This document shows, in pieces, positions 45,509 to 57,629 of a DNA stretch of 64,000 nt. Made by a program: the position numbers and the translations under genes. Positions within the stretch are counted from its first letter, which is position 1; each line of letters begins with the position of its first letter. Source of the DNA: Bacillus tianshenii (GTDB taxonomy: Bacteria; Bacillota; Bacilli; Bacillales; Bacillaceae_N); the NCBI GenBank assembly GCA_020524525.2, contig CP129018.1, positions 2,174,115 to 2,238,114 on the forward strand. Reading direction: 5' to 3'. Below the pieces are notes generated by a model. It searched no databases and was not told the DNA's origin. It saw only the letters and a program-made list of their open reading frames with translations.

Positions 45509-46627
45509 TTATTCTAAGAAGTCTTTTAAGCGTTTGCTTCGGCTTGGATGACGAAGTTTGCGAAGTGCTTTTGCTTCGATTTGTCGAATACGTTCGCGTG
45601 TAACACCGAAGACCTTACCCACTTCTTCTAGAGTTCTTGTTCGTCCATCATCTAAACCGAAACGAAGTCGAAGTACATTTTCTTCACGGTCTGTTAACGT
45701 ATCTAGCACATCTTCTAGCTGCTCTTTCAATAGTTCATATGCGGCTGCATCTGATGGTGAAGTTGCTTCCTGATCTTCAATGAAATCACCTAGGTGTGAA
45801 TCATCTTCTTCACCAATCGGCGTTTCTAATGAGACAGGTTCCTGGGCAATCTTCAGAATTTCACGAACTTTGTCTGGTGTTAGTTCCATCTCTTCACCAA
45901 TTTCTTCTGGTGATGGCTCACGGCCAAGATCCTGTAGTAGTTGACGTTGAACACGAATTAACTTGTTAATTGTTTCAACCATATGCACTGGAATACGGAT
46001 TGTTCTTGCTTGGTCAGCGATTGCACGCGTAATTGCTTGACGAATCCACCATGTTGCATACGTACTAAATTTGAACCCTTTATCATAATCGAACTTCTCA
46101 ACAGCTTTTATTAAGCCCATGTTACCTTCTTGGATAAGGTCAAGGAAAAGCATACCTCTTCCTACATAGCGTTTTGCAATACTTACAACGAGACGAAGGT
46201 TTGCTTCAGCAAGTCGGCGCTTGGCTTCTTCATCACCTTGTTCAATACGTTTTGCTAATTCAATCTCTTCTTCTGCTGAAAGTAAGTCAACACGGCCAAT
46301 TTCTTTCAAATACATTCTTACTGGGTCATTTATTTTTATACCTGGAGGTACACTTAAATCATTAAGGTCGAATTCCTCTTCCTTGTCTAGTTGCTGCATA
46401 TTTGGATCTTCTTCAGATTCTCCGATTACTTCGATTCCTTTATCCCCAAGGTACTCGTAGTATTCATCCATTGTATCTGAATCCAATTCAAAGGCTGATA
46501 AACGTTCAGCGATTTCTTCATATGTTAAGACACCGCGTTTTTTACCAATTTCAAACAGCTGTTCTTTTGCTTGCTCCAATGTTAATTCAGTTTCAACATT
46601 TTTTGAACGAGCTCGTTTTTCAGCCAT
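45509..46627 (-). CDS. sigA: Housekeeping sigma factor SigA (RpoD)
   Basis: The 372-residue sigma factor has region 1.1 (1-80), region 1.2/2 with [16 protein letters not shown] and the -10 recognition helix [21 protein letters not shown], region 3, and the region 4 helix-turn-helix [19 protein letters not shown] for the -35. It directs RNA polymerase to TTGACA/TATAAT promoters. The ATG at 46627 has GGAAGGAGG upstream. Follows dnaG by 41 bases, the classic macromolecular synthesis operon. Confidence 0.98.
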   Translation of the reverse strand: MAEKRARSKNVETELTLEQAKEQLFEIGKKRGVLTYEEIAERLSAFELDSDTMDEYYEYLGDKGIEVIGESEEDPNMQQLDKEEEFDLNDLSVPPGIKINDPVRMYLKEIGRVDLLSAEEEIELAKRIEQGDEEAKRRLAEANLRLVVSIAKRYVGRGMLFLDLIQEGNMGLIKAVEKFDYDKGFKFSTYATWWIRQAITRAIADQARTIRIPVHMVETINKLIRVQRQLLQDLGREPSPEEIGEEMELTPDKVREILKIAQEPVSLETPIGEEDDSHLGDFIEDQEATSPSDAAAYELLKEQLEDVLDTLTDREENVLRLRFGLDDGRTRTLEEVGKVFGVTRERIRQIEAKALRKLRHPSRSKRLKDFLE

Positions 46628-46668
46628 ATGTTCGCCTCCTTCCAACTAATAAACGCCGAACCACTCTC

Positions 46669-48480
46669 TTAATGCTTCAGCTGCTTCTTTAACTCAATAA
46701 TCTTCATTCCTATTTGCGCTGCACGCACAATATCCTGCTGTCTTTCTGCTTCTTTCTTCTCTTGCTCGAATTCATGGACTTCCTTCCATCGCGGATGGTC
46801 CAATACACAACGAATATAATCGCTTAATTCATGTTCGGACACCTCAGCATTTACTTCTAGCATTGCTAGGTCTGAAACGAGGTTGCGCAACCCCTCGTCC
46901 TCAATTCGATGCATGAAATCACTAATCTCTAGGGTGTCATGTTCTTCATAATAAGCATAGAGCATAATCGCTATCGCATTATGTTCATCAATGTTAAAGG
47001 AACAGGCAATCTCATCCTGAATCTTTTCTGCGATATAAGCATCTTGCAGCATATGAGCTAACAAATACCGTTCCGCATTATGAAAAGCCGGAAGCAATTT
47101 TTTCTGCGTTAAAACTTTATATTGATGCTTATTATTTCTTTCAAAAGATGGATTATCCTTCGACTTGCGTGTTTGATAATAAATGCGACGTTGCTCATCT
47201 TTTAACGTATCTAATGATATTGAAAATTCATCGGCTAATTGTTTCAAATAGTGCTCACGTTCAACTGCTTTCGACAATTTCGTTATTTCTTTGAGAATAT
47301 CTTCTATATATTGGATACGATCTCCTGCTTCTTGAAAGTTTTTTCCTTTCCGAAGCAGCCGCATTTTATAAGACATATAGGTCAAGCTTGCCCCTATTAC
47401 ACCTTTTCGAAAACTTTCAGCTCCATGTTTTCTGATGTAGTCATCAGGGTCCATTCCATCTGGCATAACGGCCACTTTCACCTGGCAACCAGTGGCTTGT
47501 AACATTTTCGCAGCCCTATCTGCAGCATCCATTCCAGCATCATCACTGTCATAACATATAATAACCGTATCAACTAGACGATGAAGAAGGTCAGCCTGCT
47601 CTTCAGTCAGTGACGTTCCAAGGGTGGCTACGCCATTTGTTACACCGGCCGACCATGCCGAAATAACATCAATATATCCTTCAAACAGCACGGCGGTTGA
47701 CTCTTTACGCATGGTTTTCCGAGCAAGGTGAAAACCATATAAATTTCTTCCCTTCTTGAACAAATCCGTTTCCGGACTATTCAAGTACTTCGGATTACCA
47801 TCTCCAATTGCTCTTCCACCGAAGGCAATTACATCACCGCGTTGGTTCCAAATTGGAAACATTACCCGCTCACGAAAGCGGTCATAATAAACACCATCTT
47901 GTTGACGCTGTGCTAAGATTCCTGCAGCAGACATTTTATCTAATTGGAAGCCACGCTTTTCCAAAAAAACAGCTGTCGTCTCCCAGGAATCAGGTGCATA
48001 ACCGAGTTCGAACGCTTCAATTACGTCATTCGTGAAGCCGCGGTCCTTTAAATATTCAAGGCCACGTCGGCCCTCCTTTGTGTTTACGAGTAAATGATGG
48101 TAAAATTTCTTTAAAAGGTCATGTGCTTTACGAGTCTCATTCGTTCCACTTGGACTATCAGCATACCTATCTGATTGCTCAAATTGTGGAAGCTCAATAT
48201 TAGCACGATCTGCAAGCATTTTTGCTGCTTCTGGAAATTCTTGACCTTCAATATTCATAATAAATGAAATAACATTCCCACCAGCTCCACAACCGAAGCA
48301 GTGATAGATCTGCTTATCTGGAGCCACCGAAAAGGAAGGCGTTTTTTCACCGTGAAAAGGACAAAGACCAAAGTAATTCCGTCCCTGCTTCTTCAATTGA
48401 ACATATTCAGAGACTACGTCTACAATGTCATTCTCTGAACGAATTTTTTCAATCGTATCTTCAGGTATGCGATTTGTCAT
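46669..48480 (-). CDS. dnaG: DNA primase DnaG
   Basis: The 603-residue primase has the N-terminal zinc ribbon (CPFHGEKTPSF and CFGCGAGG), the TOPRIM core with FEGYIDVIS and CYDSDDAGMDAADRA, and a C-terminal helicase-binding region (about 440-603). It makes RNA primers for replication with DnaB/DnaC helicase. The ATG is preceded by GGTGAT, a weak ribosome site. It follows yqxD by 41 bases. Confidence 0.97.
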   Translation of the reverse strand: MTNRIPEDTIEKIRSENDIVDVVSEYVQLKKQGRNYFGLCPFHGEKTPSFSVAPDKQIYHCFGCGAGGNVISFIMNIEGQEFPEAAKMLADRANIELPQFEQSDRYADSPSGTNETRKAHDLLKKFYHHLLVNTKEGRRGLEYLKDRGFTNDVIEAFELGYAPDSWETTAVFLEKRGFQLDKMSAAGILAQRQQDGVYYDRFRERVMFPIWNQRGDVIAFGGRAIGDGNPKYLNSPETDLFKKGRNLYGFHLARKTMRKESTAVLFEGYIDVISAWSAGVTNGVATLGTSLTEEQADLLHRLVDTVIICYDSDDAGMDAADRAAKMLQATGCQVKVAVMPDGMDPDDYIRKHGAESFRKGVIGASLTYMSYKMRLLRKGKNFQEAGDRIQYIEDILKEITKLSKAVEREHYLKQLADEFSISLDTLKDEQRRIYYQTRKSKDNPSFERNNKHQYKVLTQKKLLPAFHNAERYLLAHMLQDAYIAEKIQDEIACSFNIDEHNAIAIMLYAYYEEHDTLEISDFMHRIEDEGLRNLVSDLAMLEVNAEVSEHELSDYIRCVLDHPRWKEVHEFEQEKKEAERQQDIVRAAQIGMKIIELKKQLKH

Positions 48481-48521
48481 GTATTTATCACCGCGCCCTG
48501 TGTGGTATTCTTGATAAACAA

Positions 48522-49010
48522 TTAAATTCCTGCAAGATTCGACAATATTTTTTCCAATTCTACACGGAAATGTTCTTTATCTTGTTTTGTATATGCTTTA
48601 GGTCCTCTTGTTTTTTGACCTGCTTGTCTTTGTTTCGCATGTACAAATCGAGAGAACAGTGCAGGTTCAATATTCGCCTCGTTATATTCTTTTCCTCGCG
48701 GGGATAACACATAAACGTTTCGTTTCAGCAAAAGCCCTGCTAGTCCAATATCTTGAGTAATAACAAGGTCATAAGGTTTTACATGATTGACAATATATAG
48801 GTCAACTTCCTCTTGGTTGGTATCGACAAAGACCCATTCACCACCAGGCTTATCATGAATCATATGGTTATAAGAAGAGATAAAAATGACTGAACAATGA
48901 TAAGCAGCTGCAATCTCAACTATGTCTTTTTTCACAGGACATGCGTCCGCATCGACAAAGATCGTACACATGCTTTCGTCATATTTTTCTATTTCTACAT
49001 CCCTCCTCAT
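48522..49010 (-). CDS. yqxD: DUF188 protein (YaiI/YqxD family)
   Basis: The protein has the DUF188 motif IFVDADACPVK near the start, then GEWVFVDTNQEEVD and ITQDIGLAGLLLKRNVYVLSP, a PIN-like nuclease fold with several conserved Asp. Function unproven. The start is not clean: the ATG at 49010 has only AAGGA two bases upstream, while AGGAGGG stands inside the frame with no in-frame start at good spacing. The ATG at 48968 (MCTIFVDADA) fits the family start but is 29 bases from it. Confidence 0.8.
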   Translation of the reverse strand: MRRDVEIEKYDESMCTIFVDADACPVKKDIVEIAAAYHCSVIFISSYNHMIHDKPGGEWVFVDTNQEEVDLYIVNHVKPYDLVITQDIGLAGLLLKRNVYVLSPRGKEYNEANIEPALFSRFVHAKQRQAGQKTRGPKAYTKQDKEHFRVELEKILSNLAGI

Positions 49011-49341
49011 AATCCTTCTTTGAAATTTATGTTTTAAATTTCAGAATTTTGTCGAGCCCAGCAAAATTTTTGCAAAAACGAATCGTTTATCAGTGAATAA
49101 ACTTATACTTTTCTAGTTTATTCCTAATTTCTCTACTCTAAACCTTTAAATAGTAACTAAATCACAATTTTTCATTATAATATACTTTAAGCAATTTGGC
49201 TATCATTTAGCCTAAACTTTTTTATAGAAAAGTTTAGGCTGTATGCCGTGAAAAATATAGAAAGCACAGTATTGACTGTGCTTTCTGAAGCAAACTTTCT
49301 TTGCTTTTATATAACGTACCATTTGATTATAAAGTTTCAAT
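49011..49341. other. 331-base region with two hairpins
   Basis: Contains the perfect hairpin AGCCTAAACTTTT/AAAAGTTTAGGCT (49209-49221 with 49228-49240) without a T-run, and the terminator of yqfL at 49252-49286. Upstream of yqxD it is AT-rich and should hold that operon's promoter. Confidence 0.6.
49252..49286 (-). terminator. Terminator of yqfL
   Basis: Eleven-base stem AGAAAGCACAG/CTGTGCTTTCT (49260-49270 with 49276-49286), then ATATTTTTC on the minus strand. Confidence 0.75.
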
Positions 49342-50151
49342 TTATTCACTACGATGATGTAGGATATTCAAAATAACATTAGCAGTTTCCTCTACCGCTT
49401 TGTGAGAAACATCAATGACTTCACAATCAATCCGCTTAATAACCCGTTCAAAATACTGAAGTTCTTCTTTAATACGATCAATGTTTGCATAACTCGCCTT
49501 GTCATTCAAACCAAGGGCTTTCAATCGCTCTCTGCGAATTGTATTTAATTTATCTGGACTAATTTTTAATCCGAAACATTTCATCGGGTCAACTTCAAAT
49601 AATTCTTCTGGCGGTTCTACTTCAGGTACAAGCGGCACGTTTGCCACTTTTAAACGTTTATGAGCTAAGTATTGTGAGAGCGGTGTTTTGGACGTACGAG
49701 AAACACCGACAAGCACGATATCAGCTCGGAGAATGCCACGAGGATCACGCCCATCGTCATACTTAACAGCGAATTCGATCGCTTCTACTTTCTTGAAATA
49801 ATCTTCATCGAGCTTATGTACAAGCCCTGGTTCATGTCGTGGGTCACGATTATACTTCGCTTGCATTTTATCAACCATCGGACCAATAATATCGACTGTT
49901 TCTACGCCTTGCTTTGTTGCCTCTTCTAATAAAAATTTCCGCATTTCAGGTACAACTAACGTAAAACCAACAATCGCGTCATTTTCTTTGGCTAGTTGAA
50001 CAACTTCCTTTAAGGTCGCTGTATCTTCAACGTAAGGCACACGTTTTATTTCAATACCAAATGAATGAAATTGGCTTGATGCAGCTTTGACGACTAGCTC
50101 AGCCGTTTCGCCGACGGAATCGGAAACGACATAAACAATTGAACTACTCAT
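49342..50151 (-). CDS. yqfL: Pyruvate,phosphate dikinase regulatory-type protein YqfL
   Basis: The 269-residue protein has the DUF299 motifs: [12 protein letters not shown] at the start, and the phosphate-binding loop [15 protein letters not shown] (about 152). Plant and bacterial relatives phosphorylate and dephosphorylate pyruvate,phosphate dikinase or PEP synthase. In B. subtilis YqfL acts with CcpN, whose gene lies just upstream here (45 bases), so the two are an operon controlling gluconeogenic genes. Confidence 0.95.
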   Translation of the reverse strand: MSSSIVYVVSDSVGETAELVVKAASSQFHSFGIEIKRVPYVEDTATLKEVVQLAKENDAIVGFTLVVPEMRKFLLEEATKQGVETVDIIGPMVDKMQAKYNRDPRHEPGLVHKLDEDYFKKVEAIEFAVKYDDGRDPRGILRADIVLVGVSRTSKTPLSQYLAHKRLKVANVPLVPEVEPPEELFEVDPMKCFGLKISPDKLNTIRRERLKALGLNDKASYANIDRIKEELQYFERVIKRIDCEVIDVSHKAVEETANVILNILHHRSE

Positions 50152-50196
50152 TCCGTCTCCATTCCTTTCTATTTTGTAGTACAGGTTAGTGTATCA

Positions 50197-50835
50197 CTAT
50201 ATCATTTCATCTTTTGCAAGTTCAAGCAACGCTTTTGTCATGTTTGTTTTGGTAATTCTGCCTACAACTTCATAGCCTTTCTCTGTCTCTTTCACAACTG
50301 GGACGGCATCAATTTGTTTCTCAATAATTTTCTGCGCCACATCAATTAATAAATCCTCTTTTTGAGCATACGTAATATTTGGCATGCGCGTCATAATAAT
50401 GTTGACAGGGATGGCTTCAAGATCACGCTTCCCGATGCTTGCACGCAATAAATCCTTACGTGATAGCACCCCTACAAGTAAGGCATGCTTATCAACGACA
50501 AACAATGTTCCAACATCCTCAAGGAACATTGTACAAATCGCATCATAGACAGAGACGTTCTCTTCTACGACGACAGGAATTGATTGGTACTCATTCACAC
50601 GAAGTTTGCGAATTTTCTCAGTCAACAATTGCGAACCAGTTTTTCCTGTATAAAAATAACCGACACGGGGTCGTGCTTCAAGGTAGCCAGCCATGGTTAA
50701 GATTGCGAGGTCTGGTCTAAGTGTTGCTCTAGTCAAATCAAGTCGATCTGCAATCTGTTCACCGGTAATTGGGCCATTATCTTTTACAATCTGCAAGATG
50801 TGCTCTTGCCGTTTATTCAGTTCGATTGTTCTCAC
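50197..50835 (-). CDS. ccpN: Transcription repressor CcpN
   Basis: The protein has an N-terminal winged helix (residues 1-65, IELNKRQEHILQIVKDNG and DRLDLTRATLRPDLAIL) and two CBS domains (about 78-212). CcpN represses gapB and pckA in the presence of glucose and binds nucleotides through its CBS domains. The GTG at 50835 gives the start VRTIELNKRQ, as in relatives; AAAGGTG is very close upstream. A reading from the ATG at 50859 is less likely. Confidence 0.93.
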   Translation of the reverse strand: MRTIELNKRQEHILQIVKDNGPITGEQIADRLDLTRATLRPDLAILTMAGYLEARPRVGYFYTGKTGSQLLTEKIRKLRVNEYQSIPVVVEENVSVYDAICTMFLEDVGTLFVVDKHALLVGVLSRKDLLRASIGKRDLEAIPVNIIMTRMPNITYAQKEDLLIDVAQKIIEKQIDAVPVVKETEKGYEVVGRITKTNMTKALLELAKDEMI

Positions 50836-50981
50836 CACCTTTGTACCATGGAAAACCATTAATGCTGAACAAATGCTGTTTCTATATAATATTATATCTG
50901 ATATATACGATTTCCGAAAGAATCTTATATCATAATTAAAGATTTAGGTCATACTTTATAATACTAGCACATATAAGCGAG

Positions 50982-51009
50982 AAAAAAAGCCTGTTTATTC
51001 AACAGGCTT
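50982..51009 (-). terminator. Terminator of glyQS
   Basis: Nine-base stem AAGCCTGTT/AACAGGCTT (50988-50996 with 51001-51009), then TTTTTCTC on the minus strand. Confidence 0.85.
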
Positions 51010-51024
51010 CTCATTCGAATAGCT

Positions 51025-53103
51025 TTATTTAAACACAATCTCATTGAAATGAGCAAATGTCTTGATTGTATTAGCGATACTTGCCATGAAGCTAAGTCGG
51101 TTTTCGCGTACTTTTTCATCTTCTGTCATAACCATAATATTATCAAAATAGTTGTCAATATGAGGCTTTAACGCAGCAAGCTGAGTATAGGCTTCTTTGA
51201 CATTCCCATTGTCAATTGCTTCTACCACAGATGCTTCAACTTTTACATAGTTTGTATAAAGTTCTTTTTCAGGTTCTTCATGGAATAAATCGGCTTCATA
51301 CTCTTCTGTTTTTGCCTTACTAGAAATATTCGTCACACGACTTAATGCTTCAACTGTTTCCTTAAATGTTTCATCGTGAAGCTTTTCTTGTAGTAATTCC
51401 GCTCGCTTCACAAGTACTGCAGGCTTCGCAATTGGACCGGCAAGCACTGCTTCAATCACATCATAACGAATACCTTTTTCATTCAAAATGTTTTTTAGGC
51501 GTAATTTGAAGAAATGAATAAGTTCGTCAAGTACATCGCTGCCTTGACGTTTTAATAATTGTAAATTCTTCATTTCCTCTACAGCTACTTCAAGCAATGT
51601 TTCAAAACGGATGCCCCATTCCTTCGTAATAAGCGTCTGCATAATGCCTGTCGCTTGACGACGCAATGCGTAAGGATCTTGTGAACCAGTTGGAATTAAA
51701 CCGATGCCAAAGCAGCCAGCAATCGTATCTAACTTATCGGCAATACTGACAATAGCTCCAGAGTCAGTGCTAGGTACATCATCACCTGCTGAGCGCGGCA
51801 TGTAGTGCTCATTAATGCCAATCGCTACTTGTTCATCTTCACCAAACAAGCGGGCATACTTTTCACCCATAATGCCTTGCAGCTCAGTAAATTCGTTTAC
51901 CATATTCGTCACAAGATCGAATTTGCAGATAGTTGCAACACGATCTGCCTTCTGCTTCGTTTCTGTGCTGACTGAAGCAAGCGCACTGATTTGACCAGAA
52001 AGCTCTCGAACACGGCGAACTTTTTCTCCGATTGTTCCAAGCTCTTCATGAAAGACAATGTTATCCAAGCGTTTTAATGATTTCTCGATCGGTTGCTTCT
52101 GATCCTCTTCATAGAAGAACTGTGCATCAGCGAGACGAGCACTCAATACTTTTTCATTCCCTTTTGCAACAGTTTCAAGTGCACGTGCATCTCCATTACG
52201 TACAGTAATAAAATATGCCAACAAGTCTCCATTAGCATTTTTGACTGGGAAGTAGCGTTGATGCTCTTTCATCGACGTAATCAACACTTCTTCAGGCAAA
52301 TTCAAGAATGCTTCATCAAATGTTCCATACAAAGCAGTTGGATACTCAACAAGGTTATTAACCTCTTCAAGCAGGTCTTCATCAATCGGAATAACCCAGC
52401 CTTCATCATCGGCAAGGTTATGTAATTGTTTACGAATTGCTTCTTTGCGTTCCTCAGCATCCGCAAGGACGAATTGTTCTTGTAATTTCATTTTATATTG
52501 GCTAGGGTCTTCGATTGTGATTTGTTCACCTAAGAAGCGATGGCCATACGTTGTATTGCTTGTTTTGACGTTTGTAATTTCAAATGGCACTACCTCTTTC
52601 CCAAATAGGCAAATGAGCCATTTGATTGGACGTGCATAGCGCATTTGATTTGTTCCCCAGCGCATATTTTTCGGGAAGTTCAAGCCTGTAATCACATCTT
52701 TCAATTGCGGAAGAAGTGTGAATGTTGGCTGACCTTCAGAAAATTTATTAACGAACACATACTCTGCGCCTTTAATTTCCTTGAAGAAAATGTCATTCAC
52801 ATCAGCACCTTGGCCTTTAGCAAAACCTTGTGCCGCTTTCGTCCAGTTACCTTCTTCATCTAAAGCAATTTTCCTTGCAGGTCCACGTGCTTCTTCACTA
52901 ATATCTGCTTGCTTTTCTGCCACACCTTTTACAATGACTGCAAGGCGACGAGGTGTTGAGTAAGCTTGTACCCCTTCAATTTCAATACGGTTTTCTTCAA
53001 ACCACACAGCAACTTTATCAGCAAGCTGCTCCATTGCATCCGTTACGAAACGCGCAGGTAATTCTTCTAGTCCGATTTCTAGCAATAAATCTTGTTTACT
53101 CAT
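51025..53103 (-). CDS. glyS: Glycyl-tRNA synthetase beta subunit
   Basis: The 692-residue protein has the bacterial GlyS start [15 protein letters not shown], the HD-like middle region and a C-terminal anticodon-binding domain related to ArgRS (about 590-692, ending [23 protein letters not shown]). It supplies tRNA recognition to the alpha2beta2 enzyme. It overlaps glyQ by eight bases. Confidence 0.97.
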   Translation of the reverse strand: MSKQDLLLEIGLEELPARFVTDAMEQLADKVAVWFEENRIEIEGVQAYSTPRRLAVIVKGVAEKQADISEEARGPARKIALDEEGNWTKAAQGFAKGQGADVNDIFFKEIKGAEYVFVNKFSEGQPTFTLLPQLKDVITGLNFPKNMRWGTNQMRYARPIKWLICLFGKEVVPFEITNVKTSNTTYGHRFLGEQITIEDPSQYKMKLQEQFVLADAEERKEAIRKQLHNLADDEGWVIPIDEDLLEEVNNLVEYPTALYGTFDEAFLNLPEEVLITSMKEHQRYFPVKNANGDLLAYFITVRNGDARALETVAKGNEKVLSARLADAQFFYEEDQKQPIEKSLKRLDNIVFHEELGTIGEKVRRVRELSGQISALASVSTETKQKADRVATICKFDLVTNMVNEFTELQGIMGEKYARLFGEDEQVAIGINEHYMPRSAGDDVPSTDSGAIVSIADKLDTIAGCFGIGLIPTGSQDPYALRRQATGIMQTLITKEWGIRFETLLEVAVEEMKNLQLLKRQGSDVLDELIHFFKLRLKNILNEKGIRYDVIEAVLAGPIAKPAVLVKRAELLQEKLHDETFKETVEALSRVTNISSKAKTEEYEADLFHEEPEKELYTNYVKVEASVVEAIDNGNVKEAYTQLAALKPHIDNYFDNIMVMTEDEKVRENRLSFMASIANTIKTFAHFNEIVFK

Positions 53104-53986
53104 GATCAGCTGCCTCCTTACCTTTCAACATTGGGAATCCTAACCGTTCACGCTCTTCTACGTATGCTTTTGCTATGCCACGAGCTAAGTTACGCACTCG
53201 GCCGATATAACCTGTTCGTTCTGTTACAGAAATCGCACCTTTTGCGTCAAGCAAGTTGAACGTATGGGAACATTTCAACACATAATCATAGGCAGGGAAG
53301 ACAAGACCTTCTTCCATAATGCGTTTTGCTTCTTTTTCATATGTGTTAAATAAGTTGAAAAGCATTTCTGTATCAGACATTTCAAATGTATATTTGGAAT
53401 GCTCATATTCTGGCTGATAAAAGATATCCCGAACTGTTACTCCGTCAGTCCACTCTAGATCAAAGACATTTTCTTTATCTTGAATGTAAGACGCCAAGCG
53501 TTCAATTCCGTATGTAATTTCCACCGAAACAGGTTTTGCTTCAAGGCCACCGATTTGCTGGAAGTACGTAAACTGGGTAATTTCCATCCCGTCAAGCCAT
53601 ACTTCCCAACCAAGGCCTGCTGCACCTAGCGTTGGATTTTCCCAGTTATCTTCTACAAAACGAATATCATGCTCAAGTGGATTAATCCCAAGCGCTTTCA
53701 ATGAATCTAAGTAAAGCTCTTGAATATTGTCAGGAGAAGGCTTCATAATTACTTGAAACTGATGATGCTGATATAAGCGGTTCGGATTTTCTCCGTAACG
53801 GCCGTCAGCTGGACGACGTGAAGGCTCAACATAAGCAACATTCCAAGGCTCAGGTCCAAGGCTTCGCAACAATGTCATCGGGCTCATCGTCCCTGCACCT
53901 TTTTCAGTATCATATGCCTGCATGATAATACAATTTTGATTGGACCAATGTTCTTGTAATTTCAAAATCATTTGCTGGATATTCAT
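53096..53986 (-). CDS. glyQ: Glycyl-tRNA synthetase alpha subunit
   Basis: The 296-residue catalytic subunit has class II motif 2 ([19 protein letters not shown]) and the QHHQFQV region, and ERLASYIQ. It activates glycine with ATP. The gene follows the T-box leader at 54010-54256. TACACCTCC-complement (GGAGGTG) lies before the ATG at 53986. Confidence 0.98.
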   Translation of the reverse strand: MNIQQMILKLQEHWSNQNCIIMQAYDTEKGAGTMSPMTLLRSLGPEPWNVAYVEPSRRPADGRYGENPNRLYQHHQFQVIMKPSPDNIQELYLDSLKALGINPLEHDIRFVEDNWENPTLGAAGLGWEVWLDGMEITQFTYFQQIGGLEAKPVSVEITYGIERLASYIQDKENVFDLEWTDGVTVRDIFYQPEYEHSKYTFEMSDTEMLFNLFNTYEKEAKRIMEEGLVFPAYDYVLKCSHTFNLLDAKGAISVTERTGYIGRVRNLARGIAKAYVEERERLGFPMLKGKEAADHE

Positions 53987-54009
53987 TTGTACACCTCCGA
54001 ATAAATTTA

Positions 54010-54256
54010 AACTCTTCTTCGAGCATTAAGAAAACTCTCGTCTCTATGCTCGTATGCAACAAGCATAGGGACGAGAGTTCTCCCGCGGTTCCACCCTATT
54101 TGCCTTCTAAAAAAAAGGCCACTTTATAAGACGTGCTCCAGAGCGCCTTCCTTACTTCTCTATTCCCCGGCTCGCACTATCCCAGGTTCGCTTGTATAGA
54201 GATGAGGTAAGTACTACTCTCTTTCAATGCACATATAATGTTTGTACTTAATTTTA
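54010..54256 (-). promoter_or_regulatory. Glycine T-box riboswitch of glyQS
   Basis: The T-box sequence AGGGTGGAACCGCGGGA is at 54081-54097, followed by a terminator with 18-base arms (AACTCTCGTCTCTATGCT at 54033-54050 and its near complement at 54062-54079). Upstream, minus-strand bases near 54140-54250 carry the stem I motifs AGAGAGTAGTAC, GCGAGCCGGG and a GGC triplet fitting a glycine specifier. Uncharged tRNA-Gly should favour the antiterminator and turn on glyQS. The specifier is inferred. Confidence 0.92.
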
Positions 54257-54262
54257 TTAGAA

Positions 54263-54291
54263 ATCATACATAATCCGCAACAAGTTGTCAA
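54263..54291 (-). promoter_or_regulatory. Promoter of the glyQS leader
   Basis: On the minus strand consensus TTGACA (54286-54291), 17 bases, TATGAT (54263-54268). The -35 overlaps the last codons of recO. Confidence 0.8.
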
Positions 54292-55040
54292 CTTTCATTT
54301 TCAAAGTGGCTTAACTGCTCCAAGAAACGTCGAGACTTAAGAAAAACACCAGAATGTGCTTCATTATAAGCGGTTATCATCTTCTTCAACTCATCTTTTG
54401 TCTGTTGTTTAACAGAGACTGTACCGAGTTTTTTTATATCAAAATAAAAGAATAAGCGAAGTAGTTTCAATGCAGGCTGACTGACTTGCATTCTGTACGG
54501 ATCGACGTTGAAACATTGATTACATAGCAAACCGCCCTCCCGAACGGAGAAGGCGAAAGTTCCTTCTGTGCGACCACAATTTGCACACCCATTTAAGTAA
54601 GGTGGGATGCCAGCTACCTCAAACATCTTCACCTCATAAATGTACATAAGAATGTCTAAGTCAATTCCTTCATGCATATAGATTAACGTCTGATACAGCA
54701 ACTCAAAAAGAAATGGGTTTGGCTGCTTATCTTCTGTCAGCTTATCAGTTAATTCAACTATATACGCAGCATAAGCAGTCTTAAAAATATCCTCGCGCAA
54801 ACTTCGAAATGATTGAATGAGTTCTCCCTGCTGCATGGAGCCCATCCCACTTCCTTTCTGCACGAGGAAACTTCCGTACGTAAAGAGCTGCGTTAGAGAG
54901 GCGAGCCGGCTTTTCGGCTTTTTCGCCCCTCTGGCCATAACAGCTATTTTCCCTAAATCTCTCGTAAAGAGGGTTACGACTTTGTTCGTTTCGCCATAAT
55001 CACTTGTGCGGATGACGATTCCTTCTGTTTTTGTAAACAA
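54288..55040 (-). CDS. recO: DNA repair protein RecO
   Basis: The 250-residue protein has an N-terminal OB fold (GIVIRTSDYGETNKVVTLFTRD), a helical region and a four-cysteine zinc site (CANC and CNQC-type, in NGCANCGRTEG and LCNQC near 150-180). It loads RecA with RecR and anneals strands in recombinational repair. The last gene of the floA-to-recO block, 39 bases after yqzL. Confidence 0.96.
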   Translation of the reverse strand: MFTKTEGIVIRTSDYGETNKVVTLFTRDLGKIAVMARGAKKPKSRLASLTQLFTYGSFLVQKGSGMGSMQQGELIQSFRSLREDIFKTAYAAYIVELTDKLTEDKQPNPFLFELLYQTLIYMHEGIDLDILMYIYEVKMFEVAGIPPYLNGCANCGRTEGTFAFSVREGGLLCNQCFNVDPYRMQVSQPALKLLRLFFYFDIKKLGTVSVKQQTKDELKKMITAYNEAHSGVFLKSRRFLEQLSHFENES

Positions 55041-55079
55041 TCACGTCACCGCCCATACTATTAAGCAAAAAAGGTCTAC

Positions 55080-55220
55080 CTAAGCTAAAGGAGTGTTGAT
55101 TTCTGCCAGTTCTTCACTTTCGTCTTCAGGCTTTCCATTGTCTCTTTCAATTTCTTTCATCAGAAGATACGTATCAATATTTCCTGTTTCACTGAAAATC
55201 TTCCAAGTCAGATCTAACAA
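55080..55220 (-). CDS. yqzL: YqzL family small protein
   Basis: A 46-residue frame begins with TTG at 55220, six bases after AAAGGTGGGG, and reads LDLTWKIFSETGNIDTYLL followed by an acidic tail. This matches YqzL (TWKxFSxTGNIDTYLL) that lies between recO and era in B. subtilis. Function unknown. Too short to be found by length-based searches. Confidence 0.85.
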   Translation of the reverse strand: MLDLTWKIFSETGNIDTYLLMKEIERDNGKPEDESEELAEINTPLA

Positions 55221-55329
55221 AAGAAACCCCACCTTTCGTGATTAGTTACACTAGCTGTGCTCCTCTTATCTTTTAGCTTGACCCTTGAATACTACAAAGA
55301 TGTAAGAGAAATTTTGCTAATGGTTAAGC

Positions 55330-56758
<1,429 letters not shown>

Positions 56759-56794
56759 CTATTCCTATTCTACAACAAATTGAATTCGTTTACA

Positions 56795-57181
56795 TTATGT
56801 GTTTGTAAAGAAATTTAAAATGGGCTTATAAAATATTGCGATACCAATCACTACTGCGATAATGGTGTAAATGAGCACCGCAGCTGCCGCAATATCTTTT
56901 GCTTGCTTGGCAAGTGGATGAAATTCTTCCGTAACAAGGTCAACCACTTTTTCTACGGCAGTATTCATCGCTTCTAGGCTAAGAACTCCACCGATTAATA
57001 ATAAAATAACAAAGATATCTTCTCTCGGCAGGTGCAAAAGCCAAGCCAATACAAGCACCAAAATTGTTATAACGACATGAATTTTCATGTTACGTTCATG
57101 TTTTACCACATAATACAGCCCACAAAACGCGTAAGAGAAACTTTGCCCTAGCCGCGACTTCCCTCTACCTGTGAAGGCCAT
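56795..57181 (-). CDS. dgkA: Undecaprenol kinase / diacylglycerol kinase DgkA
   Basis: The 128-residue membrane protein has three segments and the family signature EAMNTAVEKVVDLV with the following DIAAAAVL. In Gram-positives it phosphorylates undecaprenol to feed cell-wall lipid carriers. It overlaps ybeY by 17 bases, showing tight coupling. Confidence 0.95.
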   Translation of the reverse strand: MAFTGRGKSRLGQSFSYAFCGLYYVVKHERNMKIHVVITILVLVLAWLLHLPREDIFVILLLIGGVLSLEAMNTAVEKVVDLVTEEFHPLAKQAKDIAAAAVLIYTIIAVVIGIAIFYKPILNFFTNT

Positions 57182-57629
57182 ATCCTTCTAAAATTTCCTT
57201 TTGTCGATTGGTCATGATTTTTTCATCTTCTTCATTCATATGGTCATAACCTAATAAATGTAAAAATCCATGCACACATAAAAAACCTAATTCACGTTGC
57301 ATAGAATGCCCATATTCTTCTGCCTGTTCTTTCATCCGATCAATGGAAACGATGATATCTCCAAGCATACGTGGCAAATCAGTTCCTTGAATTTCAAGCT
57401 CACCTTCACCCATTTCCTCTAAGGCAAATGAAATAACATCGGTCGGATTGTCTTTTCCGCGATAATCGCGATTTATTTGTTGAATTTCCGCATCATCAAC
57501 AAATGTTACTGACATCTCTGCATCTTTTTCAACGTTTTCTTTCGTAGCTGCATACTGTAGTAGCTTGTTCATTTCAGTTCTGTCTTCCTCTGATAAAAAT
57601 CCTTGTTCATCAATAAAGTCAATATTCAT
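57165..57629 (-). CDS. ybeY: Endoribonuclease YbeY
   Basis: The 154-residue metalloprotein has the zinc-binding HGFLHLLGYDH motif (residues about 118-128). YbeY takes part in 16S rRNA 3'-end maturation and 70S quality control. It overlaps pgpH by four bases and dgkA by 17 bases. Confidence 0.96.
   Translation of the reverse strand: MNIDFIDEQGFLSEEDRTEMNKLLQYAATKENVEKDAEMSVTFVDDAEIQQINRDYRGKDNPTDVISFALEEMGEGELEIQGTDLPRMLGDIIVSIDRMKEQAEEYGHSMQRELGFLCVHGFLHLLGYDHMNEEDEKIMTNRQKEILEGYGLHR

Noticed and set aside
48522-49010. A frameshift at the start of yqxD, suggested by AGGAGGG without a start at proper spacing
   Set aside because: The conserved domain is complete from residue 15, so only the exact start is uncertain.
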